A program made the position numbers and the translations under genes. The notes below the pieces were generated by a model. That model made no database searches. It had not been told where the DNA came from and saw only the letters and a program-made list of their open reading frames with translations. From CAYQUC01 sp048061315 (lineage in GTDB: Bacteria; Pseudomonadota; Gammaproteobacteria; UBA6429; Thiohalophilaceae), in the NCBI GenBank assembly GCA_048061315.1, contig JBGMRJ010000060.1:1-17541 (forward strand): 17,541 nt of DNA. The letters run 5' to 3'. Shown here piece by piece: positions 1-8,310 of the stretch (positions within the stretch are counted from its first letter, which is position 1; every line of letters starts with the position of its first letter).

Positions 1-199
1 TGCCGATTAGGGTTAATTGGGCGGTGCTTTTGATGCTGCTGCTGATGTCGAAGAAGCGGTCGATTAGTGCTTCGATTTTAAATTGGAAGACGCCGGATAG
101 GGATTCGGTGCCGGTGAGGGTGATGACAATAAATGCTTCACCATTAATTTTTAAGCCGATGTTAGCGGCATTACTGGGTAGTGGTTGTATACCATCCAT
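1..199 (-). CDS. VgrG-like type VI secretion spike protein, N-terminal fragment (runs off the left edge)
   Basis: An open minus-strand frame starts at the ATG at 199 and stays open for 66 codons to the window edge. A GGAG ribosome binding site lies 7 bases upstream. The peptide reads, in part, GEAFIVITLTGTESLSGVFQF followed by KIEAL. That is the pattern at the start of VgrG proteins: a hydrophobic strand, then G-x-E-x-L-S-x-x-F-x-F. VgrG trimers form the tip spike of type VI secretion systems and are related to phage gp27/gp5. Its codons end in C (GCC, ACC, ATC, AGC) far more often than those of the neighbouring genes, which suggests a different expression level or origin. Only about a tenth of a normal VgrG is visible, so a related phage or contractile-injection baseplate protein cannot be excluded. 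It is the first gene past topA and has its own upstream region (200-401). Confidence 0.62.
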   Translation of the reverse strand, partial: MDGIQPLPSNAANIGLKINGEAFIVITLTGTESLSGVFQFKIEALIDRFFDISSSIKSTAQLTLIG

Positions 200-401
200 G
201 AGATTGCTCCTTGCATTTATCCCTCTGATTTACGACTAAAAATAGAAATGTCCAATTGAAATATTGGATTTGATTTAATATTAATCTTTATACCAGAACT
301 TTAGGCTACACCGACAATCTAGTGATTTCAAGGATTCTATGGTATTCAATGGTGAATTATTTAAAAATATTAATTTATGTTTGTTTAATTTCTGAACAAG
401 G

Positions 402-2711
402 TTATTCTTCTTCTGTTTCCTCATCTTCTGTCTCTTCAATTTCGACACCTTCAACAAATTTACAGTCTTTTTGAGGGCAGACTTTTTCGGTGCCGCGGCG
501 TTTGGTGGTTTTCAGGGTGAGCATGGGGAATCCACAATCGGGACAGGTTTCTTCCAGTGGTTCATTCCAGACGGCATAGGTACAATCGGGATAATGTTCA
601 CAGGAGTAAAATATTTTACCATTGCGTGATTTGCGCATTAACATGGTGCCTTTATGGCACTCGGGACATTTTACGTTCATGTCTTTGGGTTTTTCTAATG
701 GCTCGATATGCTTGCAATCGGGATAACTACTGCAGCCAATAAATTTACCGTATTTACCATGGCGAATAATTAAGTCTTTTCCGCAATCGGGGCATTTTCG
801 ATCCACTGTTTCGGGTTCGGTGTCGGCATCGTCACCCACATTTCGAGTGTAATCACACTCAGGATAGGCGGTGCAACCAACAAAACGACCACGACGACCC
901 AGGCGGATTGACAAGGGAGCTTCGCATTTTGGGCATTTCTCTTCCATGGCTTCATGGGTGACATCTTTGCGATCAACATTGGCTTCTTTGTCAACGCATA
1001 ACTCTTTAAACGGATACCAGAATTCTTTCAATAATGGTATCCAGTCTTTTTCACCGCGACTGATTTCATCTAACTCGTCTTCAAGCTTAGCGGTGAAATC
1101 GTAATCAACGTACTTTGTAAAATGCATGGTTAAAAAACGATTGACGACACGACCCACATCGGTGGGCGTAAAACGTTTTTTCTCTAGCTCAACGTATTCT
1201 CGATTGCGTAATGTTGAAATAATAGAAGCATAAGTTGATGGCCGACCAATGCCATATTCTTCGAGCGTTTTAACTAAGCTGGCTTCAGTAAACCGTGGTG
1301 GTGGTTCGGTGAAATGTTGATCGGTGCGAGTTTCTTTAAGCTTAACTTTTTCACCCTCTTCCATCGCGGGTAAAATGCCATCATCATCCTGATGTTTATT
1401 ATCATCGGTGCTTTCCTGATACACGGCCATGAAACCCGGCTCGACAATCACTGAACCATTGGCGCGAAATGTTATTTTGTCACCAGCGATTAAATCGACT
1501 GCAACGGTATCCATTGTGGCGTGAATCATTTGGCAGGAGATGGTTCGCTTCCAGATTAAATCATATAAGCGATGCTGATCTTTAGACAAATGTTTTTTAA
1601 TGTCTTTTGGTACGGTTCGTATCGATGTTGGCCTTATTGCTTCATGCGCTTCTTGTGCATTACGCGCTTTGGTTTTATAGGTTGGTGATACATCGGGGAC
1701 ATTTTTATCTCCGTATTTTTCACCAATAAACGCACGAATGTCATCGAGTGCTTCTTGCGCTAAACTAACCGAGTCGGTACGCATGTAGGAAATTAAACCG
1801 TTGGTTTCACCATCGATTGCAATGCCTTCATATAGTTGCTGGGCAACGCGCATGGTTCGGCTTGCGGAAAAACCTAACTTACGAGATGCTTCTTGTTGCA
1901 AAGTAGACGTGGTAAACGGTGCCGATGGATTACGTTTACGCTTGCGCTTGGTGACTTTAGTAATAAGTAACTCACCATTAGCTGCTTTATTAATGTCTTT
2001 TTTAGCTTTGTCGGCTTTCTTTACATCGTTAATATCAAACTGTTTTAATTTATCACCACCGAGGTGTGTTAGTTTGCCGATGAATGGTGATTTACCGTGT
2101 AATAAATCTGCCTCGATGGTCCAGTATTCTTTGGGTTCGAATTTTTCAATATCCAGTTCGCGTTCAACGATTAATCGTAGTGCCGGGCTTTGAACTCTGC
2201 CTGCTGATAGGCCGCGTCGAATTTTTTTCCACAGTAGTGGTGATAAATTAAAGCCAACTAAATAATCCAATGCGCGACGTGCGAGTTGTGCATTAACCAA
2301 TTCCTGAGATAATTCACGTGGATTAGCGACTGCATCGTTAACGGCTTTTTTTGTGATTTCGTGAAAGGCTACGCGGCTGATATTTTTATCTTTTAATAAG
2401 CCACGTTCTTTTAATAATTCATAGAGATGCCATGCAATGGCTTCACCTTCGCGATCCGGATCAGTTGCGAGATAGAGGTTTTTGGCTTTTTTTAATGCCT
2501 TAACAATGGCGTCTACGTGCTTTTCATTTTTTTCGATAATTTCATAGACCATCGCAAAATTATCATCGGGTTTGACCGCACCTTCTTTAGGACGCAAATC
2601 CCGGACGTGACCATATGAGGCTAAAACCTCAAAGCCCTTACCCAGGTATTTTTTGATGGTTTTTGCTTTTGCAGGTGATTCTACAACAACTAAACTTCTT
2701 TCTATTGCCAT
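402..2711 (-). CDS. topA: DNA topoisomerase I (type IA, omega protein)
   Basis: This enzyme relaxes negatively supercoiled DNA by transient single-strand cleavage through a 5'-phosphotyrosine. The 769-residue product begins with a TOPRIM domain: VVVESPAKAKTIKKYLG at 8-24, with Glu11, and the acidic DPDREGE at 84-90. The active-site tyrosine is Tyr309 in GLISYMRTDS. The C-terminus carries four C4 zinc ribbons at roughly 593-619, 640-666, 682-710 and 723-750, followed by an acidic tail rich in Glu and Asp. E. coli TopA is longer (865). A GGAG site sits 12 bases before the ATG, which is rather far. The gene follows smg after 163 AT-rich bases, so it may be transcribed with dprA-smg and also from a promoter of its own. 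Identification is firm. Confidence 0.98.
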   Translation of the reverse strand: MAIERSLVVVESPAKAKTIKKYLGKGFEVLASYGHVRDLRPKEGAVKPDDNFAMVYEIIEKNEKHVDAIVKALKKAKNLYLATDPDREGEAIAWHLYELLKERGLLKDKNISRVAFHEITKKAVNDAVANPRELSQELVNAQLARRALDYLVGFNLSPLLWKKIRRGLSAGRVQSPALRLIVERELDIEKFEPKEYWTIEADLLHGKSPFIGKLTHLGGDKLKQFDINDVKKADKAKKDINKAANGELLITKVTKRKRKRNPSAPFTTSTLQQEASRKLGFSASRTMRVAQQLYEGIAIDGETNGLISYMRTDSVSLAQEALDDIRAFIGEKYGDKNVPDVSPTYKTKARNAQEAHEAIRPTSIRTVPKDIKKHLSKDQHRLYDLIWKRTISCQMIHATMDTVAVDLIAGDKITFRANGSVIVEPGFMAVYQESTDDNKHQDDDGILPAMEEGEKVKLKETRTDQHFTEPPPRFTEASLVKTLEEYGIGRPSTYASIISTLRNREYVELEKKRFTPTDVGRVVNRFLTMHFTKYVDYDFTAKLEDELDEISRGEKDWIPLLKEFWYPFKELCVDKEANVDRKDVTHEAMEEKCPKCEAPLSIRLGRRGRFVGCTAYPECDYTRNVGDDADTEPETVDRKCPDCGKDLIIRHGKYGKFIGCSSYPDCKHIEPLEKPKDMNVKCPECHKGTMLMRKSRNGKIFYSCEHYPDCTYAVWNEPLEETCPDCGFPMLTLKTTKRRGTEKVCPQKDCKFVEGVEIEETEDEETEEE

Positions 2712-2874
2712 TTGTATTACAGACTCCTAATTTACATAGCAGAATTTTTACACTGGTAAATTAGTTATTTGATTTAATTATTATTATTTATATTATTAAT
2801 AGTGCCCTCCCGCTATTACTGATTAGGCACGGTCAAATAGATCTCTGTAGTTCTTATTTTTTTATAGTCATAAA

Positions 2875-3357
2875 TTAATGCAAGCAACTTCCGGATTCTT
2901 CTTCAAAAACTTTATCTTCCATCCATGCAAATGCTGCTTCACTGCCTGGCTGGTTGAACAATACCATGAGGATAACCCATTTCAATTGTTCCATATCAAT
3001 TTCATCAAAATCCAGTGCCATCACGCGATCGATTACAATTTCTCGTGAGTGATGATCTAACATGCCAGTTTGTTCCAGGAATAAAATAAATCCGCGACAT
3101 TCGGTATCTAGTTTTTCAGTTTCATACTCTGTATATAGCCGCATCGATGTTTCATTACAAGCAACGTTGTGCGCGCTTAATTCACTGTGGCTTGATAAGC
3201 CGCTTAACCAGTCAAATGCCCGACTTATTTCACTCTTGCGAAAACCGGCATTTTTTAATTCTATTCTTAATTTATCTTCAGTTGGATCAAATTCTATTTC
3301 ATCATTTATGTAATTTTCAAACAGGTACATTAATACATCTAATATAGTTTCTTTCAT
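2875..3357 (-). CDS. smg: Smg family protein (DUF494)
   Basis: The 160-residue product matches Smg, a small soluble proteobacterial protein whose biochemical role is still unclear (E. coli Smg is 157 residues). The typical opening is present: a helix like MKETILDVLMYLFENY, an acidic stretch (INDEIEFDPTED), then a region resembling a small helical domain (LKNAGFRKSEISRAFDWL at about 35-52). The family's C-terminal helix with DEIDMEQLKWVILMVLFNQP lies near 115-135. The ATG has a good GGGAG site 7 bases upstream. It lies 47 bases downstream of dprA on the same strand, the usual arrangement, so the two are probably co-transcribed. The name rests on family resemblance and gene order; function cannot be deduced from sequence. 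Confidence 0.95.
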   Translation of the reverse strand: MKETILDVLMYLFENYINDEIEFDPTEDKLRIELKNAGFRKSEISRAFDWLSGLSSHSELSAHNVACNETSMRLYTEYETEKLDTECRGFILFLEQTGMLDHHSREIVIDRVMALDFDEIDMEQLKWVILMVLFNQPGSEAAFAWMEDKVFEEESGSCLH

Positions 3358-3404
3358 CGTTATTCTCCCGTTTTGATTACTTCTTTATTTTAGTAATACT
3401 TGTT

Positions 3405-4544
3405 TCAAGCTCGAGAATAGCCTCCCCCGGATGCTGGATTAATATATCCACGTAGTTCTAATACTAATAGCATGGAGCAAACTGCATCTGCAGTCAATCC
3501 ACTCCTATTTATGACCATATCGACACTGGTTGGTTCAAAACCAACCCCGCCGAGTACTTTTTGGTAATCTTCATCGAGATCACCTGATTTATTGCTTGTT
3601 TCCAGCTGCATGTCATTATTACCATATTTACTCTGTGATAAATTGTCCAACATCACAGAACCAATACCCTGGAACTCTTCGAGCACATGTTGTGCTGTTT
3701 CTACAAGCTTAGCACCTTCTCGAATCAATGCGTTACAACCTTTAGCCTGTGAATGGTGTATTGAACCGGGCACGGCAAATACCTCCCGTCCTTGCTCAAC
3801 TGCCAGCCGGGCGGTAATTAAGGAGCCACTTTTGAGTGCTGCTTCCACCACCAATACCCCATAACTTAAACCGCTGATAATGCGATTTCGGCGAGGAAAG
3901 TTACCGGGAATCGGTGCGGTTCCAGGTGGAAACTCACTAACTAATGCGCCTTTATCGCTTATTTTATGAGCAATATCTTTGTGTTTTGCCGGGTATACCC
4001 GATCTAAGCCGGTTCCAGTTACCGCAATAGTTGGGCCATCGGCTGCCAGCGCACCTTCGTGACTGGCCGCATCGATACCCAAAGCCAAACCACTGACAAT
4101 GCTAAATCCCATAGATGACAGGTGTTTGGCAAATGCAAAAGCCGTTTCAGAACCGGTTTTACTGGGGTTTCGGGAACCGACCATCGCAAACGGATTCAGT
4201 GATAACACCGAAAGCTGACCATAAACATACAATACGGGTGGTGGATCGGCTATCTCGCGTAATAATTGAGGGTAGCTATCATCAGTCAATGCAACAATAT
4301 GTGCTAATTCTTGCTCAGCCCAACGAAAATCAGCATCGAGTAATGACCAATCCGGGGATTTTATAAAATTAAGGGATTTAGTATTGAGCCCGCTCGCGAC
4401 TAAATTATCAGAACTTGCCTTAAATACGGCTTCAGGGGAACCAAATTGTTCAAGAAGTTTGGTATAGGTTTTGGTACCGACTCCGGGAGTTTTTGCCAGC
4501 ATTAGCCAGTAACGGTATTGTTGTTGTTGTTCGGTGCTAAACAT
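3405..4544 (-). CDS. dprA: DNA-processing protein DprA (Smf), transformation-specific RecA loader
   Basis: DprA binds incoming single-stranded DNA in the cytoplasm during natural transformation and loads RecA. The 379-residue product has all three expected parts. An N-terminal helix-hairpin-like region spans about 1-75 (TPGVGTKTYTKLLEQFGSP at 19-37). A Rossmann-like core spans about 80-290, with VGSRNPS at 122-128, SGLALGIDAASHEGAL at 151-166, FPRRNRIISGLS at 216-227 and SQAKGCNALIREGA at 265-278. A small C-terminal winged-helix domain spans about 324-379. Length matches E. coli Smf (374). Upstream only a weak AGG lies 10 bases before the ATG. It heads the dprA-smg-topA run and is separated from lysM by a strong terminator, so it should have its own promoter in 4545-4645; I could not pick one with confidence. 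DprA is common in bacteria not known to be competent, so competence is not proven. Confidence 0.97.
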   Translation of the reverse strand: MFSTEQQQQYRYWLMLAKTPGVGTKTYTKLLEQFGSPEAVFKASSDNLVASGLNTKSLNFIKSPDWSLLDADFRWAEQELAHIVALTDDSYPQLLREIADPPPVLYVYGQLSVLSLNPFAMVGSRNPSKTGSETAFAFAKHLSSMGFSIVSGLALGIDAASHEGALAADGPTIAVTGTGLDRVYPAKHKDIAHKISDKGALVSEFPPGTAPIPGNFPRRNRIISGLSYGVLVVEAALKSGSLITARLAVEQGREVFAVPGSIHHSQAKGCNALIREGAKLVETAQHVLEEFQGIGSVMLDNLSQSKYGNNDMQLETSNKSGDLDEDYQKVLGGVGFEPTSVDMVINRSGLTADAVCSMLLVLELRGYINPASGGGYSRA

Positions 4545-4645
4545 ATAAAATAACCTGTGTTCAATCGCTGGAAAATTGAATTTTAGTTATAGTATCGTAT
4601 TCTGTGATGAACTGTCCTGTCTGTTACTTTAAATTTATTGAGACC

Positions 4646-4677
4646 AAAAAAAGCCGGTACACAAACTGTACCGGCTT
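4646..4677 (-). terminator. Rho-independent terminator of the LysM lipoprotein gene
   Basis: A perfect 11-bp inverted repeat (AAGCCGGTACA at 4651-4661 and TGTACCGGCTT at 4667-4677) has a 5-base loop. On the minus strand it is followed directly by a run of seven T. It lies about 30 bases after the tandem TAA TAA stop of the LysM gene, so it separates that gene from dprA. Confidence 0.93.
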
Positions 4678-4705
4678 TGAGTGTAAAGCGATAATAAGCT
4701 ATTTA

Positions 4706-5878
4706 TTAAGGGTTTCGGACAGCATCCAATACTTTTAAAGCGCGTTCTGTTTCCATAACCAAACCATAGCTTAGTTTTTCAAAGACTCGAAATACCATTA
4801 ATAAACCTGCACGTTCTTCCGGTAGTAAAACATCATCACCGGTTCTGCTATCACGAACATAGGTACCCGCCTGGTAAACAGCAAGCACATGGCCTATTTC
4901 CATGCCGTCTTTCTCACCTCGATTTATAATAACAACATTAAATTGTCCTATCTGTGTTAAACCATCATAGACCGCAATAATTTTGCCTTCAATTTTTTGG
5001 CGCGGTGCTCTGGGGAAAAAGTTGAAATTTATCTTTTGTTCCAGATGGGCAATTAAATTATCACCGGTCAGAACTTCTTTTCGAGCCCGGGTAATAACGA
5101 TTGTTGATGGATCAGCAACTCGAACCATACGCGCATCGGCGATGTCCTGTGCTTCATACCCTAGTACTTCATCGGTATCGGGATCGATATAAGCATCACC
5201 CTTACGCACCACAACATATTCAATTTGTTGATCATCTTTTACATTACGAACATAAACACGATCACCCTGGCCATTAATTAAATGCGTTTCGCGGCTTGAA
5301 AAAACATAAGGTGCTTCTTCAAATTCATTTTCTGTCAACACTCTAGGGTTAGAAATAAAAGCGGCAATAACACTACGCGGTAGCGTATCAATTGCCTGAT
5401 TTAAATTCTCTAATCGAATAGTGGGTTTTAGTTTTACGGTGCCTACTCCAGCAGGTAAGGTCGGCCGGGTTCCTGCGGAGCCTTCTAGCGTCAGATAAGG
5501 TTTACCATCGACATAATATAAAAGTATGACATCGCCAGGATAGATTAAGTGCGGATTGCGGATTTGGGTGTTGATATGCCACATTTCAGGCCATAACCAC
5601 GGATTTTTCAGGAATTTCGCCGAAAGATCCCATAAAGTGTCGCCTTTTTTAACGATATACCGCTCTGGTTTGTCGGGTTTTACGACATCATCCGGGATAG
5701 TTGATTCGATTTCAGCCGGAGTATAGAGTTGTTCTACTGGTTCGGGTAAAGCTACGGGTTCTGGTACAGGCTGCTCTTTGGGTGCTGAACTGCAGGCTGT
5801 TAAATTCATGGTAATAACCAGGGAAATAGCCAAGGTTAGAATCGGTAATGTGTGACCTAGCTTATGATCGTCGTACAT
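4706..5878 (-). CDS. LysM-domain envelope lipoprotein
   Basis: The 390-residue product starts with a lipoprotein signal (hydrophobic LPILTLAISLVITMNL, then LTAC with Cys29). It should therefore be exported and lipidated. A proline-rich linker (about 32-60) precedes a LysM peptidoglycan-binding domain at 73-121 (YIVKKGDTLWDLSAKFL, then IRNPHLIYPGDVILL). The large C-terminal region (about 150-390) has no motif I can name. The ATG at 5878 is preferred over one 14 codons upstream: it has a GAGGA site 6 bases before it, and the lipoprotein signal then sits correctly near the N-terminus. LysM proteins next to dprA and divergent from def are a recurring neighbourhood in gammaproteobacteria. A cell-wall-anchoring role is inferred from LysM alone. 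The gene appears monocistronic and ends in tandem TAA TAA stops. Confidence 0.92.
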   Translation of the reverse strand: MYDDHKLGHTLPILTLAISLVITMNLTACSSAPKEQPVPEPVALPEPVEQLYTPAEIESTIPDDVVKPDKPERYIVKKGDTLWDLSAKFLKNPWLWPEMWHINTQIRNPHLIYPGDVILLYYVDGKPYLTLEGSAGTRPTLPAGVGTVKLKPTIRLENLNQAIDTLPRSVIAAFISNPRVLTENEFEEAPYVFSSRETHLINGQGDRVYVRNVKDDQQIEYVVVRKGDAYIDPDTDEVLGYEAQDIADARMVRVADPSTIVITRARKEVLTGDNLIAHLEQKINFNFFPRAPRQKIEGKIIAVYDGLTQIGQFNVVIINRGEKDGMEIGHVLAVYQAGTYVRDSRTGDDVLLPEERAGLLMVFRVFEKLSYGLVMETERALKVLDAVRNP

Positions 5879-5884
5879 GGGACA

Positions 5885-5889
5885 TCCTC
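5885..5889 (-). promoter_or_regulatory. Ribosome binding site that fixes the LysM start
   Basis: GAGGA on the minus strand lies 6 bases before the ATG at 5878. The in-frame ATG at 5920 has no comparable site, so this element decides the start. Confidence 0.75.
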
Positions 5890-5966
5890 GTGTAACAGCT
5901 TCATCTATTGAATTTAGCAATTTTTGCCCTAATTATTCTATAATAGATATATAACGGCAGTTTTCT

Positions 5967-5996
5967 ATTTAATTTAAGGTGTCATTTAAATTAAAT
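5967..5996. repeat. AT-only 11-bp inverted repeat between lysM and def
   Basis: ATTTAATTTAA (5967-5977) and its exact complement TTAAATTAAAT (5986-5996) flank the 8-base spacer GGTGTCAT. It sits in the divergent region between the LysM gene and def. On the plus strand a TATAAT occurs just left of it (5939-5944), without a recognisable -35 at the right distance. It could be an operator or a cruciform-prone promoter element; in such AT-rich DNA chance is also plausible. Confidence 0.5.
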
Positions 5997-6102
5997 GCCA
6001 AATTGAGACCTGTTTTTGCTGTTCGCTAATATTATTTTCAGTATTATGTTCATAATGTTAGCAGCTTTTTCTAAACTTGTTTATAAAATATGCCAAAAAT
6101 GT

Positions 6103-6612
6103 ATGTCTGTTTTAAATATACTCCACTATCCCGATAACCGTCTTAGAATTACGGCAAAACCGGTCATCGAAATAAATGACGAGATTCGGAAGCTAGTTAG
6201 CGACATGCTTGAGACAATGTATCAAGCTCCGGGCATTGGTTTGGCTGCGACGCAAGTCGATGTTCATTTACGCGTTATTGTTATTGATATTTCTGAAGAC
6301 AAAAGTGACCCTCTGGTGCTCATTAACCCTGAAATTATTTCCCAGGACGGTGTTGAAAAATCGGATGAAGGCTGCCTTTCTGTGCCCGACATCTATGAAC
6401 CGGTTGAACGTGCCGAACACGTTGTGATAAAAACCTTAACACTCGAAAATACCGAGATTGAAATTGATGCACACGATATATTAGCTGTTTGCATTCAACA
6501 TGAAATGGATCATTTGATTGGAAAATTATTTGTTGATTACTTGAGTGAAATGAAACGTAGCCGCATCACCAAAAAATTATTAAAATTGCAAAAATTAAAT
6601 GAAGTCGGGTAA
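6103..6612 (+). CDS. def: Peptide deformylase
   Basis: This metalloenzyme removes the formyl group from the N-terminal methionine of nascent proteins. The 169-residue product has the three family motifs: GIGLAATQ at 44-51, EGCLSVP at 89-95 (metal ligand Cys91) and HEMDH at 133-137 (ligands His133 and His137, catalytic Glu134). The start at 6103 gives MSVLNILHYPDNRL, nearly the E. coli N-terminus, and the same length as E. coli Def (169). The frame is open further upstream to a TTG at 6016, but that would add an unconserved hydrophobic leader. The chosen ATG has no clear Shine-Dalgarno sequence, only A-rich DNA. It is followed 39 bases later by fmt, its functional partner, so the two form the classic def-fmt operon. 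It diverges from the LysM gene. Confidence 0.97.
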   Translation: MSVLNILHYPDNRLRITAKPVIEINDEIRKLVSDMLETMYQAPGIGLAATQVDVHLRVIVIDISEDKSDPLVLINPEIISQDGVEKSDEGCLSVPDIYEPVERAEHVVIKTLTLENTEIEIDAHDILAVCIQHEMDHLIGKLFVDYLSEMKRSRITKKLLKLQKLNEVG

Positions 6613-6651
6613 AATTTTTACCTGAATACTGCTCTAACTTACTATAATTAT

Positions 6652-7602
6652 ATGACCTCACCACTACGCATTATATTTGCAGGCACACCTGAATTTGCAG
6701 CTGTTGCACTGGCTGATTTAATTAAATCACAACACGATGTCGTTGCTGTTTATTCACAACCGGATCGACCCAAAGGGCGTGGCCGAAAACTACAGGCAAG
6801 CCCGGTTAAATTACTGGCACTTGAAAACACCATTGCTGTTGAACAACCGCTGGATTTTAAAACCGAAAACAGTATTAATACCCTAGCGAGTTATAAAGCC
6901 GATGTTATGATTGTTGCTGCTTATGGTTTGTTATTACCTGAAATTGTTTTGAATACTCCCCGTTATGGTTGTCTGAATATTCACGCATCGTTATTACCTG
7001 CCTGGCGTGGTGCAGCACCCATTCAACGTGCAATTCTTGCCGGTGATACACAAACCGGCATCACAATAATGCAAATGGATAAAGGCCTGGACACCGGAGA
7101 CATGCTCAATAAAATTACCTGTGACATAAGCCCAACCGACACTGCCAGTAGCTTGCATGATAAGTTGGCGTTATTGGGTGGCCCATTATTATTAGAAACT
7201 CTCACCAATTTACAAACTAACAATCTGCACCCAGAAAAACAAAATAACGACAATACCCTTTATGCCTCAAAACTCAGTAAGGCTGAAGCAAAAATAGACT
7301 GGTCAAAAACTGCTGATGAAATACTATTACAGATTCGCGCATTTAATAGTTGGCCGGTTGCACAAGCAACAATTAACGATCAGGTAATTCGAATATGGCA
7401 AGCCAAAAAAAGTGATGTAACTGCTGAAAATGAAAAACCGGGAACCATTGTTGCCGTTGATAAAAATGGAATTGTTGTTGCCTGTGGTGAAAATGCGATT
7501 TCTATTTCGAATCTACAGCGAGTTGGTAGTAAAGCGATGACAACATCTGATTTTTTAAATGGCCATGCAAAATTAGTTGCGGTCGGACAGTGTTTTTCCT
7601 GA
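6652..7602 (+). CDS. fmt: Methionyl-tRNA formyltransferase
   Basis: Fmt transfers a formyl group from 10-formyltetrahydrofolate to methionyl-tRNA(fMet) for translation initiation. The 316-residue product (E. coli 315) has the N-terminal formyltransferase fold with GTPEFA at 11-16 and the tRNA-contacting loop PDRPKGRGRKL at 37-47. The catalytic signature LNIHASLLPAWRGAAPIQ is at 108-125, with Asn109 and His111, and Asp147 follows in KGLDTGD. The C-terminal part, from about 205, is the smaller tRNA-binding barrel. The ATG lacks a visible Shine-Dalgarno sequence; TATAATTAT lies right before it. Translation may depend on coupling to def or on the unstructured AT-rich leader. The gene ends at a bidirectional terminator. 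In many relatives rsmB follows directly; here it is about 9 kb away. Confidence 0.98.
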   Translation: MTSPLRIIFAGTPEFAAVALADLIKSQHDVVAVYSQPDRPKGRGRKLQASPVKLLALENTIAVEQPLDFKTENSINTLASYKADVMIVAAYGLLLPEIVLNTPRYGCLNIHASLLPAWRGAAPIQRAILAGDTQTGITIMQMDKGLDTGDMLNKITCDISPTDTASSLHDKLALLGGPLLLETLTNLQTNNLHPEKQNNDNTLYASKLSKAEAKIDWSKTADEILLQIRAFNSWPVAQATINDQVIRIWQAKKSDVTAENEKPGTIVAVDKNGIVVACGENAISISNLQRVGSKAMTTSDFLNGHAKLVAVGQCFS

Positions 7603-7637
7603 TAGTTAGAAAACTATCTAACCTTGTATCCATCCAT

Positions 7638-7676
7638 AAAAAAAGATTACTGACTTTCGTCCCGTAATCTTTTTTT
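7638..7676. terminator. Bidirectional Rho-independent terminator between fmt and the DUF4399 gene
   Basis: AAAAAAAGATTAC (7638-7650) pairs perfectly with GTAATCTTTTTTT (7664-7676). The A and T runs make it work on both strands. The 13-base spacer can form a small inner GAC/GTC stem. The flanking genes converge here (fmt from the left, DUF4399 from the right). Confidence 0.93.
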
Positions 7677-7706
7677 AGATAACAGTCTTATTTTTAATGT
7701 AAAATT

Positions 7707-8132
7707 TTATTCGACTGTGATTTGAATTTTCTTTGAAACAACAGGAGGGTTATGTGGTATGTGAGATTTATCACCCATAATCAATTGTAATGTGTGAACA
7801 CCTTTAGGCAGAGTTAATGCTATTTCAGTTTGACCGCCTCCAAAATGTTTTACATTTTTTCCCATCGGTTTATTAAACGCCGGTAACTTACCATCAACAA
7901 TTAAATGGTGGTGACCCGTTTTAGATTTAGCTGTACCCGCCGGTGCAACACCCATTCCACGCAAACCAAATTTTACAGTGAATTTAGTGGGTACTGTCGA
8001 ACCGGTTGTTGGACTAATAATGTAAACTAACGCACCATCAGGAGATGAAGTACGAGCTGTTCCAGCAACGGTAACTGCGCTTAATGATAACAACGTAAAT
8101 GATATTAATAATGTTTTGAATAGTATCTTCAT
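7707..8132 (-). CDS. Secreted DUF4399 domain protein
   Basis: The 141-residue product has an N-terminal Sec signal peptide (MKILFKTLLISFTLLSLSAV, cleavage near residue 23). The rest is a compact beta-rich domain with the DUF4399 hallmarks: a His cluster in TGHHHLIVD at 72-80, HFGGGQTEIALTLPKGVHT at 96-114, then LIMGDKSHIPHNPP at 117-130. The conserved histidines and acidic residues suggest metal binding, but the family's function is not known to me. The ATG has a GGAAG site 9 bases upstream. It is expressed alone, converging on fmt at a shared terminator. The next gene upstream (GFA) ends 178 bases away. Confidence 0.9.
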   Translation of the reverse strand: MKILFKTLLISFTLLSLSAVTVAGTARTSSPDGALVYIISPTTGSTVPTKFTVKFGLRGMGVAPAGTAKSKTGHHHLIVDGKLPAFNKPMGKNVKHFGGGQTEIALTLPKGVHTLQLIMGDKSHIPHNPPVVSKKIQITVE

Positions 8133-8310
8133 ATTCCCTTACTTCCTACTTTAGTGTGATTAGAATTATAAAATTAGGGCATTACTACTAATAACTTCCT
8201 AAGCAAATTGTCTATGATGTGTACATAATATTCAATTAAAATAACACCTAAACGTGAACTTATTATTAAAAATGGCTACACCTAGTCACATTAACATTGT
8301 CCTTTAAATA

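Noticed and set aside
24..239. Plus-strand open frame of 71 codons
   Set aside because: It is antisense to the VgrG-like start, which has a ribosome site and a family match. The plus frame resembles nothing and is only partly protein-like.
1801..2193. Plus-strand open frame of 130 codons inside topA
   Set aside because: It lies fully antisense to the conserved topA catalytic region and has no ribosome site or family resemblance. It is a coding shadow.
2800..2835. GTGCC/GGCAC arms before topA as a terminator or attenuator
   Set aside because: The stem is only 5 bp with a loop of nearly 20 bases and no T run, so it is too weak to call.
3062..3347. Two plus-strand open frames over smg
   Set aside because: They are antisense to smg, overlap each other in different frames, and have no recognisable domains.
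6016..6102. N-terminal extension of def from a TTG codon, with a hydrophobic stretch
   Set aside because: Starting at 6103 gives the conserved N-terminus and the E. coli length. The extension would add a membrane-like leader that deformylases lack.
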